Below, piece by piece: positions 20,715-33,047 of a stretch of 64,000 nucleotides of DNA. A model generated the notes under the pieces. The model made no database searches and was not told the origin of the DNA. It saw only the letters and a list, made by a program, of their open reading frames with translations. Every line of letters begins with the position of its first letter. Position 1 is the stretch's first letter. Made by a program: the position numbers and the translations under genes. Source of the stretch: Prinsepia uniflora (taxonomy: Eukaryota; Streptophyta; Magnoliopsida; Rosales; Rosaceae); contig CM064874.1 of the NCBI GenBank assembly GCA_032719365.1, positions 28,816,716 to 28,880,715 of the forward strand, in the 5' to 3' direction.

Positions 20715-23549
20715 TGACAGGACCCATCCCAATCCCCCCGGGATTAGTGCGGGATAACCCTGCTCCCGTCTGACACGAAGTGTCAGACAAGGGATATTTT
20801 TGTCCTTTGCCCTCCCGGGCTATCAGAGTACGCCAGGATCCGGATGAGGCATGTGATATCTCGGTCTCTGCTACAGCCCACATCCGATGTCAACCTGAAG
20901 GGCAGTCAAAACATTAAAAACTGTGAGTGGACAAAACAAGAGTTTATAAAAACATTTAATAAGGAAGACATTTGTACCCTCCACTAAAAAGCATGCATGC
21001 ATTCGAAAACCATTTAGCCAAAACAACCATATGTGGGACTAAGCCCAAAGCAGATATAAACTAAGGTCGAAAGGACCACAATAAAAACGACCATACGGGC
21101 CACTGCCCAAATCCTGTGCACACCTGTACACACCACATATCATATATCATATATCCATCACATACATATATATAAGTCACACAACCAATCCTGTCACGGT
21201 ATCCAAAGCTACGCGCGCGCTACCCGGGTCTCAATCCGAGTCATCTCAAAGTCAAGGTCAATGTCCGCAGACCACTGACCCTACCCGAGGTAATAGTAAC
21301 CATAGCCTTCCTGAGAGTAAGGAACCCAACTGGGGGGTGACTCCACTCAGTCGGTGCTCCGTGACTACTCCGGGGTCCACCCAGGCCAACGACCCTCCCC
21401 GGAGGAGATAATAGAAGTAAAGGAAGGTAGACGAACATATATATACATAACATAACCATTCATGACCGGTTCCCCTGAACCGTCATGATCCATAATATCC
21501 ATAATCAGGTAACATGCCGGTTCCCATAAACCGTCATGTACTGTAATAACATAACCAGGTAACATGCCGGTTCCCATAAACCGTCATGTACCGTAATAAC
21601 CAACAAGGGTTCATGCCGGTTCCCATAAACCATCATGAACCATGATACCATATTAAGAGTTCATGCCGGTTCCCATAAACCGTCATGAACCGGGAAATCC
21701 ATTTAAGGTTCCCTGACCTGAAATCAAAACTGTAAAGTGACTGGGTCTCGTACCCGAACATAGGACATCAGTTGGACACCGTGCCCGATATCTGAGGTCA
21801 TATGCCCGAGACAAAACCAAATGGGTCTCATACCCGAGTTTATCATTTTGAAATCCAAATCCAGTTCATTAAGTCAATACAGAAATACAGACCCGTATAA
21901 GCACCGTATAAGGCCGAAACCTCGAAATACGTGCTTATACGTAACCACATAGAATTGCACCCATGGCATCATCAAACAAGTAATAAAACATATAATAAAC
22001 ATTTATGCATGCACAAATTTAGAAAACAAGGTCCACTCACAGACCGTCCGAGCTGCTGCCTCGATTTGCGTGCCATACGGCTCCCCGAGCCGATCACCGT
22101 CACCGGGACTCCCAAACCTGTCCAAATTAATTTAGAGGGTTACTAACTACTTATATAACCCCTCACTAAAGCCCCGTAATTTTCCCGTATTTTTAACTAT
22201 TTTTAATCCCGAACCTAAACCTTCCGATGCCCCGAAACATATCGAGACGGTGTCCGATCGACTCGAAACCAGTCCCAAAATGTTCGTTACATCGAATAGA
22301 TGATTTCGTATGTTGGACACATCCCCAGAAACCCCACCACGCGCTGACACGTGCCGCCCAAAGGCCCCTGCGCGTGGGCTCACGCGCCGGTGAACAGTGT
22401 GTCGTTCCCAGCGATCGAACCGGTCTGGGCCGGCCGGTCCGGTCCGACCTCTGCAACTGGACCGGCGTAACCGGTCCAGGCCTCCTTCTCCCTCCTTTTC
22501 GGTCCGATTTCCTCCATTCCAATTCCTAAATTCCTATTTTCTCATTTCCAATCTATCCTAATCAAGAAAACTAGGAAAAAACCCCCCACAAAACCCGTCC
22601 GTCCAAATCTCCCCTAATCGGTCCAATTTTTCCGATTGCACCCAGGGCTGCTCAGCCCTTCACCGCCGTCCAAACCACCCTCTATGCCTTCCTACAACCT
22701 CAATAAACTCATCCTAATCATTAGAACTCAGCCCTAACACCTAAAACCCGAAAATGAAATTTGAAGGTAAAATTTTTACCTTCGCGGGTCCACGACCACC
22801 GTGCACGGCGGCCCCCGATCTCGCCACCATCCAGTCCGTCCTGGCCTCCTCTCTCACTCTCTGTTCTCTCCAGGAGTATTTGGGATTAAGGGTTTGGTGT
22901 TTGGATCGCACAGAGGAGAGGAATGAGATCGGGTTTGGTTGGAGGGAAAAATGGAAAATGGATGCACGGTGAATGGTTGGATGCATGTATGTGGAATGGT
23001 AGCCAGTGGATGGGTGACAAGTGTCACTCATCCATTGGTTGCTGAAAAGTAACTGGCCCCACTAAAGACAAACGGTCCTCGTAAAACGTGTAATTGTGAA
23101 TAGTAACTGGGAACTTCCGTGAACCGTAATTTCGCCGTCGAACGTCCGAATTCGACGTGCCGCCTGTCTACGGATTTGTATCGTCCTTATCTACGTAACG
23201 GTCTTCGGCCCTCGGCCATCGGACCTCCCGATCAAAAAGTCAACTTTTGACCTCCTATTCACCCAAATTACTAAAATGCCCCTAAACTTCCGAACGTCAT
23301 AACTTCCTCCATGAACGTCGGAATTGAACGTGCCACCTGTCTATGAACTCCTGACGTCACGAACTACGTCACGGTCATCGGTCAAAGTCCCTTTGACCGC
23401 CCGATCGAAAAGTCAACGTTTTGCCACCACCAGGGGCAAAACGGTCATTCCGCATCGTTCGTCCGATTTAACCTAACTAATCACCGATTAACCTCACTAA
23501 TCATGATTAGTCACTAATCTAATCTTGGAATTTGGGACGGGTCGTTACA
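20715..23549 (-). repeat. 5' LTR of LARD-like element (minus strand)
   Basis: Plus-strand ends TGACAGGACCCATCC and GGGACGGGTCGTTACA, 2,835 bp. It carries the motif set in antisense (CCTGAAGGG near 20895, GTGAGTGGAC near 20922, GCATGCATGC near 20991, GTCCACTCACAG near 22031). It also has a ggttcccataaaccgtcatg hairpin array (21464-21693) and two U3 modules with CTGTCTA (23164, 23337). Its outer flank is gggag (23550-23554). The partner flank is not found because the other LTR is truncated. Confidence 0.88.
21464..21693. repeat. Tandem array with ggttcccataaaccgtcatg units
   Basis: Five imperfect copies of a 50-60 bp unit. Each holds catg...ccggttccc...aaccgtcatg, which can pair ends. It is related to the array at 7454-7646 in another LTR. 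Confidence 0.78.
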
Positions 23550-23856
23550 GGGAGACTTTTGAAGAACCTTCTAGACCAGTAACATGTTTCATATGTCCAA
23601 ATGTGAAATTACAAGATTACCTCTTTAGGCCATAATTACCATAATGCCCTTGATCATTTTACACCCATAACAAATCCATCCGAATTTCGATTTTTGTGTG
23701 CCATATGTACATGTATTCAAGAGGTTGAGACCTTCATAATGGTCTTCTTTGGATTCCCAAAAGATGTCCAAGTCAAAAGTCAACATTTTGACTTTATCAA
23801 GGGCAAAATCGTCATTTGCCTAATTTTTACTTTTTCTCGTGGTTCGGGCCGTTATA
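23550..23856 (-). repeat. End fragment of another antisense LTR
   Basis: Contains the usual last part of these LTRs: a ccataatgccctt block, tccgaatttcg, agtcaaaagtcaacattttg, gggcaaaatcgtcattt, and an end at gggccgttata. The terminal CA has decayed to TA. The rest of the LTR is missing. Confidence 0.7.
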
Positions 23857-24370
23857 ACCTCCCCTTCTTAGAAAATTTCGTCCTCGAAATTTTAAAAAAA
23901 AAATCCAAACTTATCATGACTAAAAAATATTCTCCATAAATTCCGTCATTTATCAACACATATCATCTTATAATTACTTATTCGTTAGTATCCCAACTAT
24001 TATGCTTAAATGATTCACATAGTACTTCACCCTCATTATCCTTCCTAAATTACCACTATTCTGGTTATATAATTTTATTTGTAATCCAAGTATTAAGTAA
24101 CAACAATTATGCTATATTTCCTTAACTTAATTATAAAGACTTTACTCAAGCCTTTTACATTTTGAAGCTACCCTCTACATTTAAATCATAAAACCATTAA
24201 AACTAAGTTAATTAACTGATTATTCTTCTTAAATTTCTGTAATCATTCATAGACAAAATTAAACCTAAATATAAACATAAACTCTTTACACGTCTAGAAC
24301 TGTACCCAAACAATGTCCAATTAACATAGAAATTACACCATTAAACTCATAAAAATATAACCAACAATTT
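23857..24370 (-). other. Polypurine tract and degraded interior of a retrotransposon
   Basis: Minus-strand TAAGAAGGGGAGGT (23857-23870) directly abuts the LTR end, and the inner side shows aaatttcgaggacgaaattt. This is the pol-end/PPT signature also seen at 30881-30920. The remaining ~450 bases are AT-rich with no recognisable gene. Confidence 0.6.
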
Positions 24371-25475
<1,105 letters not shown>

Positions 25476-26728
25476 AGTGTCACGAGCTTCCTGCGAGCCT
25501 CGAGTAGTGTTGCAAGCTCAGGTACAATGTGAGGCCAAAACATAGGACTTAGACCTGTAACCTCCTTCAAAGCTGATATATTCTTATGTGCCTCCCTTGG
25601 AGATTATTTAAGGAGTTTTAATGAAACCTGTATCCTCCAACATTTGAGTCACCTTGGTTGGCCCACGGGCTTTCGTGGGATTTTCACTGGCTTCGCTTTC
25701 AAAAACAACTCAAAGGAAGAAGAGCTTGGTTGTGTCATGGTGTCACGGATTAGATAGGTTCCTTGCTCTTTATGAACCACCAAGAAGTCCCTTCAATGTC
25801 ATCCTTCCTTTTCTCTTCATCCCATTCTTCTTCCATTTTGATTTTCCACCAATAAATGCAAGGAAAAGAAGTATGGTTAGTCATTGAATTGAAATCAAAA
25901 TCATTAGAAAGGATATCATACAATTGAGGGTCATAATTGGAGTTATCCCCTTACTGATTTTGAGCAAATTTTGTGGAGTTGGGTTATATGGTGTTTGGCG
26001 GATTGTTGGGTCATAGAACTTGGACTTTAGGCACGTCACCTCCTCCCAGGCTAATACGTGCTTGATCGTAGCCCCTCATGACGATTAATGGAGTTCTCCT
26101 TCAAATGTGTCTGGGACTTCCCCTTCAATTTCCCATCACGGCTCTATTTGAGCAGATTTGAAGGTAATGGACAAATCATACTCTTGGGTGGGATTCATGG
26201 CATCAAGCATTTCTCGAAGTGTTTGTGCTTTGATAGCCATATCATGATCTTCATCCTTAGTTGCTCTTGATGGTAAAATGGCATTGCTTCTATTTGGTGC
26301 ATATGGATATCAAATAGATATGCACGATATGTGTGCTCCTCATCCCTACACTTTGCACTCTCATCCATGTACTCCATCAGCACTTATGTTTGCTTCTGAT
26401 AGGCCACAGAGGTTTGTCACAATGGCTAGTGTGTGTTGCTTGGAAGTTAAGGTCTAGAATGGAGTAAGGAATTATTGGTGTTGTGTTCCATGTGTAATTA
26501 GGTGAATTTCCTCATCCTTGATTTTATGGATATGGGTATGCTTGATAATGGGATGCACGCTGATTGCACCGCCCTTTATTGTATGCATAAGAATATGGCT
26601 CGTTCCATGTTCTCTTATCCATGTAAATTTGGTCCATATTCACCTCACAAATAGACAACCTTGAGTTAGTAACCTAAAGCAATGGACACCATTGAGGAAT
26701 AAGTCTCAAACAATGGCGACAAAATTTG
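25476..26728 (-). other. Degraded interior of a second Athila-like element
   Basis: On the minus strand, just inside the degenerate PBS (plus strand caatggcgacaaaa near 26713-26726), a short frame reads MDQIYMDKRTWNEPYSYAYN and ends soon after. Further in, a frame reads MEYMDESAKCRDEEHTY (26383-26195). The many stops and lack of known domains make this leader or gag debris. I recognise no function. Confidence 0.45.
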
Positions 26729-27995
26729 TTGGAAAAATATATGACAAATAAATACAGACAATCCTTAACAGTTATATCATAGTTAGTGCACTAATCAGAT
26801 AATAATATAGTGGTACAAGTAAGGGTCAAATCCCACAAGGACTTTACTCAACGTGTAACCAAAGCAATGAATTATATAATTCACAAGTAGGTACTCAACA
26901 CTAGATAGATATACAAGACACTAAAAGAAAGATACAACACAAGACACGAACAAGGGGGGTTTTCTTTGAAAGATGCTTTAAAATGCAAAGAACTTGTGAT
27001 GAAGAAAACTTGAGATGCAAGAAATAATAAGTAAAACAAAGGGGTTTTAAAAGAAAATTAAAGGCAAGTTAAGGTCGTCCATATCCACACCTAACAACAA
27101 TGTTTTCCAACTTAGTTTGCAAGGTTCAATTACGATATTTGCTTCTTGGTCTAGTACCTATGCAAGAGGACTCTTAAGCCTACTTTCACACATTTATCTC
27201 TTCTTACTTGTATGTTTAGTTCGCTTAAGCCACTAAATTCATAATCAATTATGCAATAGTTCTCTTAAGCCACCATAACACAAACAACAACATTAAGTAC
27301 AAGAGGATTTAATGGCACTATACTAGCCCTAGAAAGTGGTATGCAATCCTAGGAATTTCATGAGCTATATTACAAGGTTATTTCTTACTGAAGCCTCTTG
27401 ATGTAACTCATCTATGATTCATGCAATTAAAATAGCAAGTTTTAAGCACACAAAAGAACATCAATTTATGCAGCTAACATAACACGCCAAGGTAAACACC
27501 ATTATCCCAATGCAAAACAAGGTTAGGGCTTCAAGATCAGCCCCTACTTAAAAGAAACTACTCACTAAGTATGATGAAAAACATCAACATTAATTATATT
27601 CAAGAAAGATTCGAAAGATTAAATTCAAACTCTACTCCCAAGGATGTAGGCCAAACGCAAGCCATGAGAAACCATCAAGAATAAATTCTAATCTTCGTGA
27701 AAAAGTTCCTCGAACAAAGCGTCTCAATGTATCTAAGGTTTCTATGCGTGTGTATTAAGTTTGAAGTTCATAAAATTCTATAATCTAAATAATGGACAAG
27801 GCCCCCTTTTTTAAACAAGGAGAAAACCTTTTCCTACAAGGATCGAAAGTCAAAAAATAGCCTAGAACATTTTAAACTGGCTATGGCAATCCTAAGTTCT
27901 ACAAAGTCCTAAACTACCTTGAAAACCAATCAGAACTAAGTTGGGCATGCAGATGCAAGCTGGCAGTGTAAATACAACCTGTCCGCCATGGCCGA
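26729..27995 (-). repeat. LTR of second Athila-like element, first part
   Basis: Begins after a decayed Athila-type PBS and holds the phrase gggtcaaatcccacaaggac (26824-26845), common near the PBS side of this LTR class, followed by AT-rich sequence. At 27995/27996 it is split by a solo LTR. The target copy gccga lies at 27991-27995 and again at 47034-47038, where this LTR resumes. Confidence 0.7.
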
Positions 27996-28220
27996 TGCAA
28001 CACCCCGAAAATTCAAGAAAATGAAAAATGACAACTTTGCCACTTTAGGGATAAAATGTTGACTTTTTGATTGGGATACCTTCTGAAATTTTTGTGAGGA
28101 CAATTACGAATGTCTCGAGCCCTTGCGTTTGGAGACAAGCAGCACGCCAAAAAAAAGTCTGAATAAGTACGTTATGGGTCAAGAATGAGTAAGGAGCAAC
28201 ATGGTAATTTTGATATAAAG

Positions 28221-30880
28221 TGACAGGATCCGTCCCCGAAGGACTTTGATAACCGTGCCCGGTCCTGCTCCCGTATGATAAATCAGCTTAAATTACGAAT
28301 TTACTCTCAGCACTTGCTAGACAAGGGATAACCGCACCTGTGCCCACTCATGCCTCCACCTCCAGATTAGCCTCGATCACCGCGCCACGACCTGGAGGGT
28401 CAATAAAATAGAAAAGGTGTGAGTGGACAAAAAAAACTTTTATAAATACATTTATCAAAATACATTCTTACCCTCTAGTTTCACAAACATGCATGCATAT
28501 CATAAACCATGAGTAAAATATATCTGGGAACAAATGTTTATAAATCACAAATCTCAATAAAACCACGGGACTCATTTCCGTATCCAATCTCATAGTCACG
28601 TTATCGCTGCAACGTGTGCAAATCAATAGGCTCAAGGACCGCTCAAAATCCGAGCATATCGCTGTGAACACAACACTAGCCGACAATCCAGATCGCTGTG
28701 AACACATCACCGACCGATCTCCACATAATCCAGCACATCTGATCCGAGTCGAGCCTCCCTCGGCTACACGACAACAGACCATGCTACGTGACCTCTCCGG
28801 GCGAACACATCCCATCCCGAAGGTGAGCGTTATTTACAGGGTTCATTCCGGGAAAACACATTCCTAACCGAAGCCCTAATACCCATAACACAGTGTGCAC
28901 TCCAGGGGAAACATATTCCCAACCGAAAGCCCTAAATATCCGCAACATACCATCACCATGAAAACAAGTGAAAAACAGTTGCATTTGAAATCAAATCATT
29001 TTCAGCACAGGGTCTCGGCCCAAAACATAGTTTCCTCAAAATTCGTAAAACCAGAGTCCCGATTATTTCATAAATCCGAAAACCATTAATATCATCATGT
29101 AATCACATGGAACTACCAATCCAATCAAAATCACATCTCTCATGGGTCTCAAGCCCAAAATATCATTTTCACACAAATCCGTGCAACCGCAATCTCAGTT
29201 GCCATTTTCACATGAATCCATAGAATATATCCAAAAAGCATTACAAATCCATCAAATCAATCCCTGACTCATAATCCGAGTCAAAACCAATCTCAAATCC
29301 CGGGCCTTCGCCCAAAACAGCATTCTCACAGTTTTCTTGAAAATTGTGCCCAAAACAATATAAAACAATATAATATTCCCAAAATCTGAAAATCATCATA
29401 TCGAAACATTAATCATACCAAATCATGTTAAATCATATAAGAAAGCATTTAAAACTTATATGCATGCATTCTGGCTAGAAAACAAAAGTCCACTCACACA
29501 CCGTCTATATAGCTCATTTTCCGGGCTGCACGCATTTCCGTATTATCCGAGACTTTCCAGGAATCCCAAGTCCTATCCAAAATAATCCTTAAGTGTCACT
29601 AATGACTCAATTAAGATCATATTAACTTCCCATAATTTTTCAGGAATTAAATACGAATTTAAAACAAAACATAACACTTCGGACCCGCGAAACTTATCGA
29701 AACGGTGTCCGATCGACTCGAAACCAATGCCAAAATGTTCGTTACATTAAAAGGAACAAGTTTCATGTTGAACTCACCTCGAGATAAGCTACCACGCGCC
29801 CTCATGCGTCACCGTGAGTGGCTGCGCGTGGGTGCCACGCGCCTGGTATAGTGTAGGGCACTGTTCATCTTCTCAACCCTGTTAGTTCTCAGTCAATTTG
29901 ACTTCATTTTCGACAATTTAAATGTTAATATGCATCGAAGTAAGCTTAATTCATTATCTATATCATTGATTTCATGAAATTGGGCCCCAAATCACTCGAC
30001 TCGAAGTGAATACCCGATGGGTTCTTTATCGGGTTCCACCCAATTTCAAGCCATTTCCTTAAATTAATCACATAAGAAGTATCATATTTTCATTCTAATC
30101 AAGAATTCCAGTTCAATTTGAGTCCATCTTACCCGTAATTATTCGAACTCAACCATGGGATTTCCGAACAGTCGCCAAGTGTGTTCTTGTCCATTTCTGT
30201 GTCAATCCTCTTCAAATTTGAGATAATTACACCCCAATCAATCCCAGAAGACTCAATTGATGTTCAGTTTCCTTCCTTACAGCCCACAATTCCAATTTCG
30301 ATTTTTGGAAAAACATGAACGACGGGCGGTTTTGAGTGTGGGTCTAGGTGGGTTCGAAGCCCATCATTCATCCTTAAATGTCCTCTCGTTTTTCTCTCTG
30401 GGTACGTTCAATCACTTTGTGGCGTTCAGGGTGGCTTCAGGGTAATCAAACCCATAGTACTCTGTTCTTCCTTCGCAATTTCACACATACACGTACATAT
30501 ACATACTCAAATCAAGCATCATCATATACTTGCCACCAATCTTAATTATAAAGTGACAGGTGTCACTAAATAGACTGAATGAGTCAAGATCAGGCTGACT
30601 CAGCCATTAACCCGTCCAATTTACCATTTTGCCCTTTTTTGACAAATTACCAAATTGCCCTTCGCCGTCTTAGACCCGTATCTTTTACATCCGAACTTCG
30701 ATTGACGCATGCTGCCTGTCTACGGATTCAGCATCTAGAGACCTATCCAACGGTCCTTACGGAAAGTCCAAACAAGGTCCCAATCAAAAAGTCAACTTTC
30801 AGCCCTTATAACCAAGGGCAAAATCGTCATTTCCTTCAAATTTTCCAAATTTTCCTTTTTGGAATTTCCGGGTCGTTACA
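28221..30880 (-). repeat. 3' LTR of chromovirus-like element
   Basis: Plus-strand TGACAGGATCCGTCC...TTTCCGGGTCGTTACA, 2,660 bp. It pairs with 37248-39871. The visible differences are mostly C/T and G/A transitions plus a ~36-bp indel near 29215, as expected for methylated, ageing LTRs. It holds the conserved motif set (CCTGGAGGG near 28391, GTGAGTGGAC near 28420, CATGCATGC near 28489, GTCCACTCACAC near 29489). A 62-codon frame at 30257-30445 is also present in the partner LTR (39248-39436) and is not a gene I recognise. Confidence 0.9.
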
Positions 30881-30897
30881 ACCTACCCCACTTAAAG
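30881..30897 (-). other. Polypurine tract and pol C-terminal signature
   Basis: Minus-strand CTTTAAGTGGGGTAGGT directly before the LTR start TGTAACGACC. Just inside is tttcgaggacgaaattc (30899-30915), which reads FEDEI, a typical last stretch of chromovirus pol. Confidence 0.75.
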
Positions 30898-31619
30898 AAT
30901 TTCGTCCTCGAAATTCCAATCAGTAGATACCATGATAGTTTTCCCGAGGAATATGTATGTGAACCATAAACAGAAACAACTGCATACCCTTCTAGTTCAA
31001 CCGAATATAACTCAAACATATAGAAATCAGACAAGTTAGTCCTCGTTATTGAATCAACATTGGGACAACTTTCTCTGTAAACTCCTGCCCCATGGGCAGT
31101 CATATCCAATCCCACTCGGAATACAGAGCCATGCTCAATGTCCGAGTATACACAATCTAGGACTCACAAGTATCAGTATCATCATCCCAATCACATGTCA
31201 TCTACTCATGACATGGTACAATGGCTTAAATTACCATGCATATGCTACCCGGCCACCAGGCCAATAACCACATAAGGTCCAATAAATCAGGAACTCATTC
31301 CCCTCATTAAGTCAATCACTCCATACCACTTTTTGTAGGGTCACTCAATATCATGAATTGAACCTTTCCTTCTGTTGTGTTTATTATCACAGGCCTTACT
31401 GATGCCTACCTCTTGCCAATAACTGGCACTCAATATAATCATTTATACGATATCGCAAATCATATCCGTTCCTTAACCTCAACTCCATCCAACATCATAC
31501 ACCAAGTATGATCCTGCAGTTGGACTCTAGTCGTCCAAATGATCAAAAATCATGTACCACTCCATTCCTCTGGAGTTCCATCAATAATAGGATTTCACCT
31601 ATCCTTACGTTATAAAACA

Positions 31620-32680
31620 TGTTAATTCTCGACCGGCTATCTTATTAGCCTTCCCACGAATGATACCTGACCCGACAATGCGGTCTTTATCTCAATGTAT
31701 CCTGACCATCGCCTCATCACACATTAAGCCTTTCTGTTTATCAATCATTTCTATTCCCGATGGTCGATATAGTACTCGTACATTCCTTCCCAGAGGTATG
31801 ACCTATGCATACTTGACCCATGGATCACTATGGTCGATCCCAAATCATGCAAGGAAAGTAAAACTCCCGAGGGTTCAGCTCGCATCAGCAGTCCCAGCCC
31901 TTTGCTACCAGAGCACACCTCACCAAATCCCAAATTTCAATTCTCATTTCCAATAACATTAATCTCCTTCCAGGTCTATTACCATAACTGGCAAAACATT
32001 GTAGAGAACCCCTCTACAATCCTCGGTGGTCTCCATCAAATCTTAAAACAACTCATGTTCCACGTGACAGTTTCCATTGACCAATACATCTGTTTCTCCT
32101 GGGATTCACACTAATCCCAACCGTTATTCGTTTATGTTCCACAAACCTACTCTGGTCGACCAGACCTAACACTTATTTAACCATATATTTTTCCTCTCTG
32201 AGGGCATTCAATACATCTGTTCAGTATATCACATGCCCATCCGTAGATGTGGGTACACCACCATATCATCAATCATGTTATCCTATACCATCCAAATGTG
32301 GCCAGAGTTCATTTAGTCATCCAAGGGCATTACTATTGATGAACCTTAGCCACATCAAATCCAGACATCATATTTTTCTCTTTTACTCATGACTGTTAGT
32401 CATCACCCTGTTGGCCACTCTCACTAGGCCTAATAATCACATATTTCCAACAGAACCACAAATCATTAGCTCGTGATAAGGAATACTTATCCTATATCGT
32501 TACCTTATTAAGTTGTCCATAATTGGCACGTAAGCTCGGACCATCATCCCTTTTTCCTCTTTAGCACCACTGAGTTCCCCACGGCGACACTCGGCCGAAC
32601 GAACCAGTGTCTATCAAGTCCTGTACTTGCACCTTTAGTCCTTATGACTCCGTAGGTGTCACATACCAAAGTGTCCGAGA
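31620..32680 (-). pseudogene. Reverse transcriptase / RNase H remnant of Ty3/gypsy pol
   Basis: Read on the minus strand with several frameshifts and stops. Near 32666-32575 there is YVTPTES then LKVQVQDLIDTG and VSPWG. Near 32540-32463 RANYGQLNKVTI precedes DKYSLSRANDL. The catalytic-site motif survives as IDDMVVY (32276-32253). LREEK and a WLDQVRF-like stretch follow. Near 31845-31755 a decayed RNase H stretch ends YIDHRE. In the live enzyme this region copies element RNA into DNA in the cytoplasmic particle. Here nothing is translatable. The solo LTR at 33048 separates it from the gag side. Confidence 0.8.
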
Positions 32681-33047
32681 ATCAACTCATATCGATCTTC
32701 ATTATCAACTCAACCTCTCATCCTGACAAATCCTTAGGAAATATTTTGAAAAATCTGTACATCTTCAGCCATCACTAGGCATCTCATACACTAATTACAT
32801 ATGCCACACATCTGACCAGTGAACTTTGATTACCTCATACCAACAGTCCATCGTTTGTGAGGTTCAATATCATTCTAGAGGGTAACATCCTTGAGTCTCC
32901 CTGAAATACAACCTTTGGTAATCCTGGACTCCATATATCACTCTCTAATCGACATACGCGATAGAGGTATCATGAGTTATTAACCAATCCATCCCAAGGA
33001 TTACGTCCAAATCATCCAAGTCCAGGAATACCCCAGGTCATCCACTA

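Noticed and set aside
19604..20883. Frames of 76-137 codons on both strands in the interior of the LARD-like element
   Set aside because: Overlapping frames on both strands, no domain, no codon bias, and one (20470-20883) runs across the PBS into the LTR.
30257..30445. A 62-codon frame conserved between 30257-30445 and 39248-39436
   Set aside because: The two copies are simply the two LTRs of one element. Other LTR families do not keep the frame.
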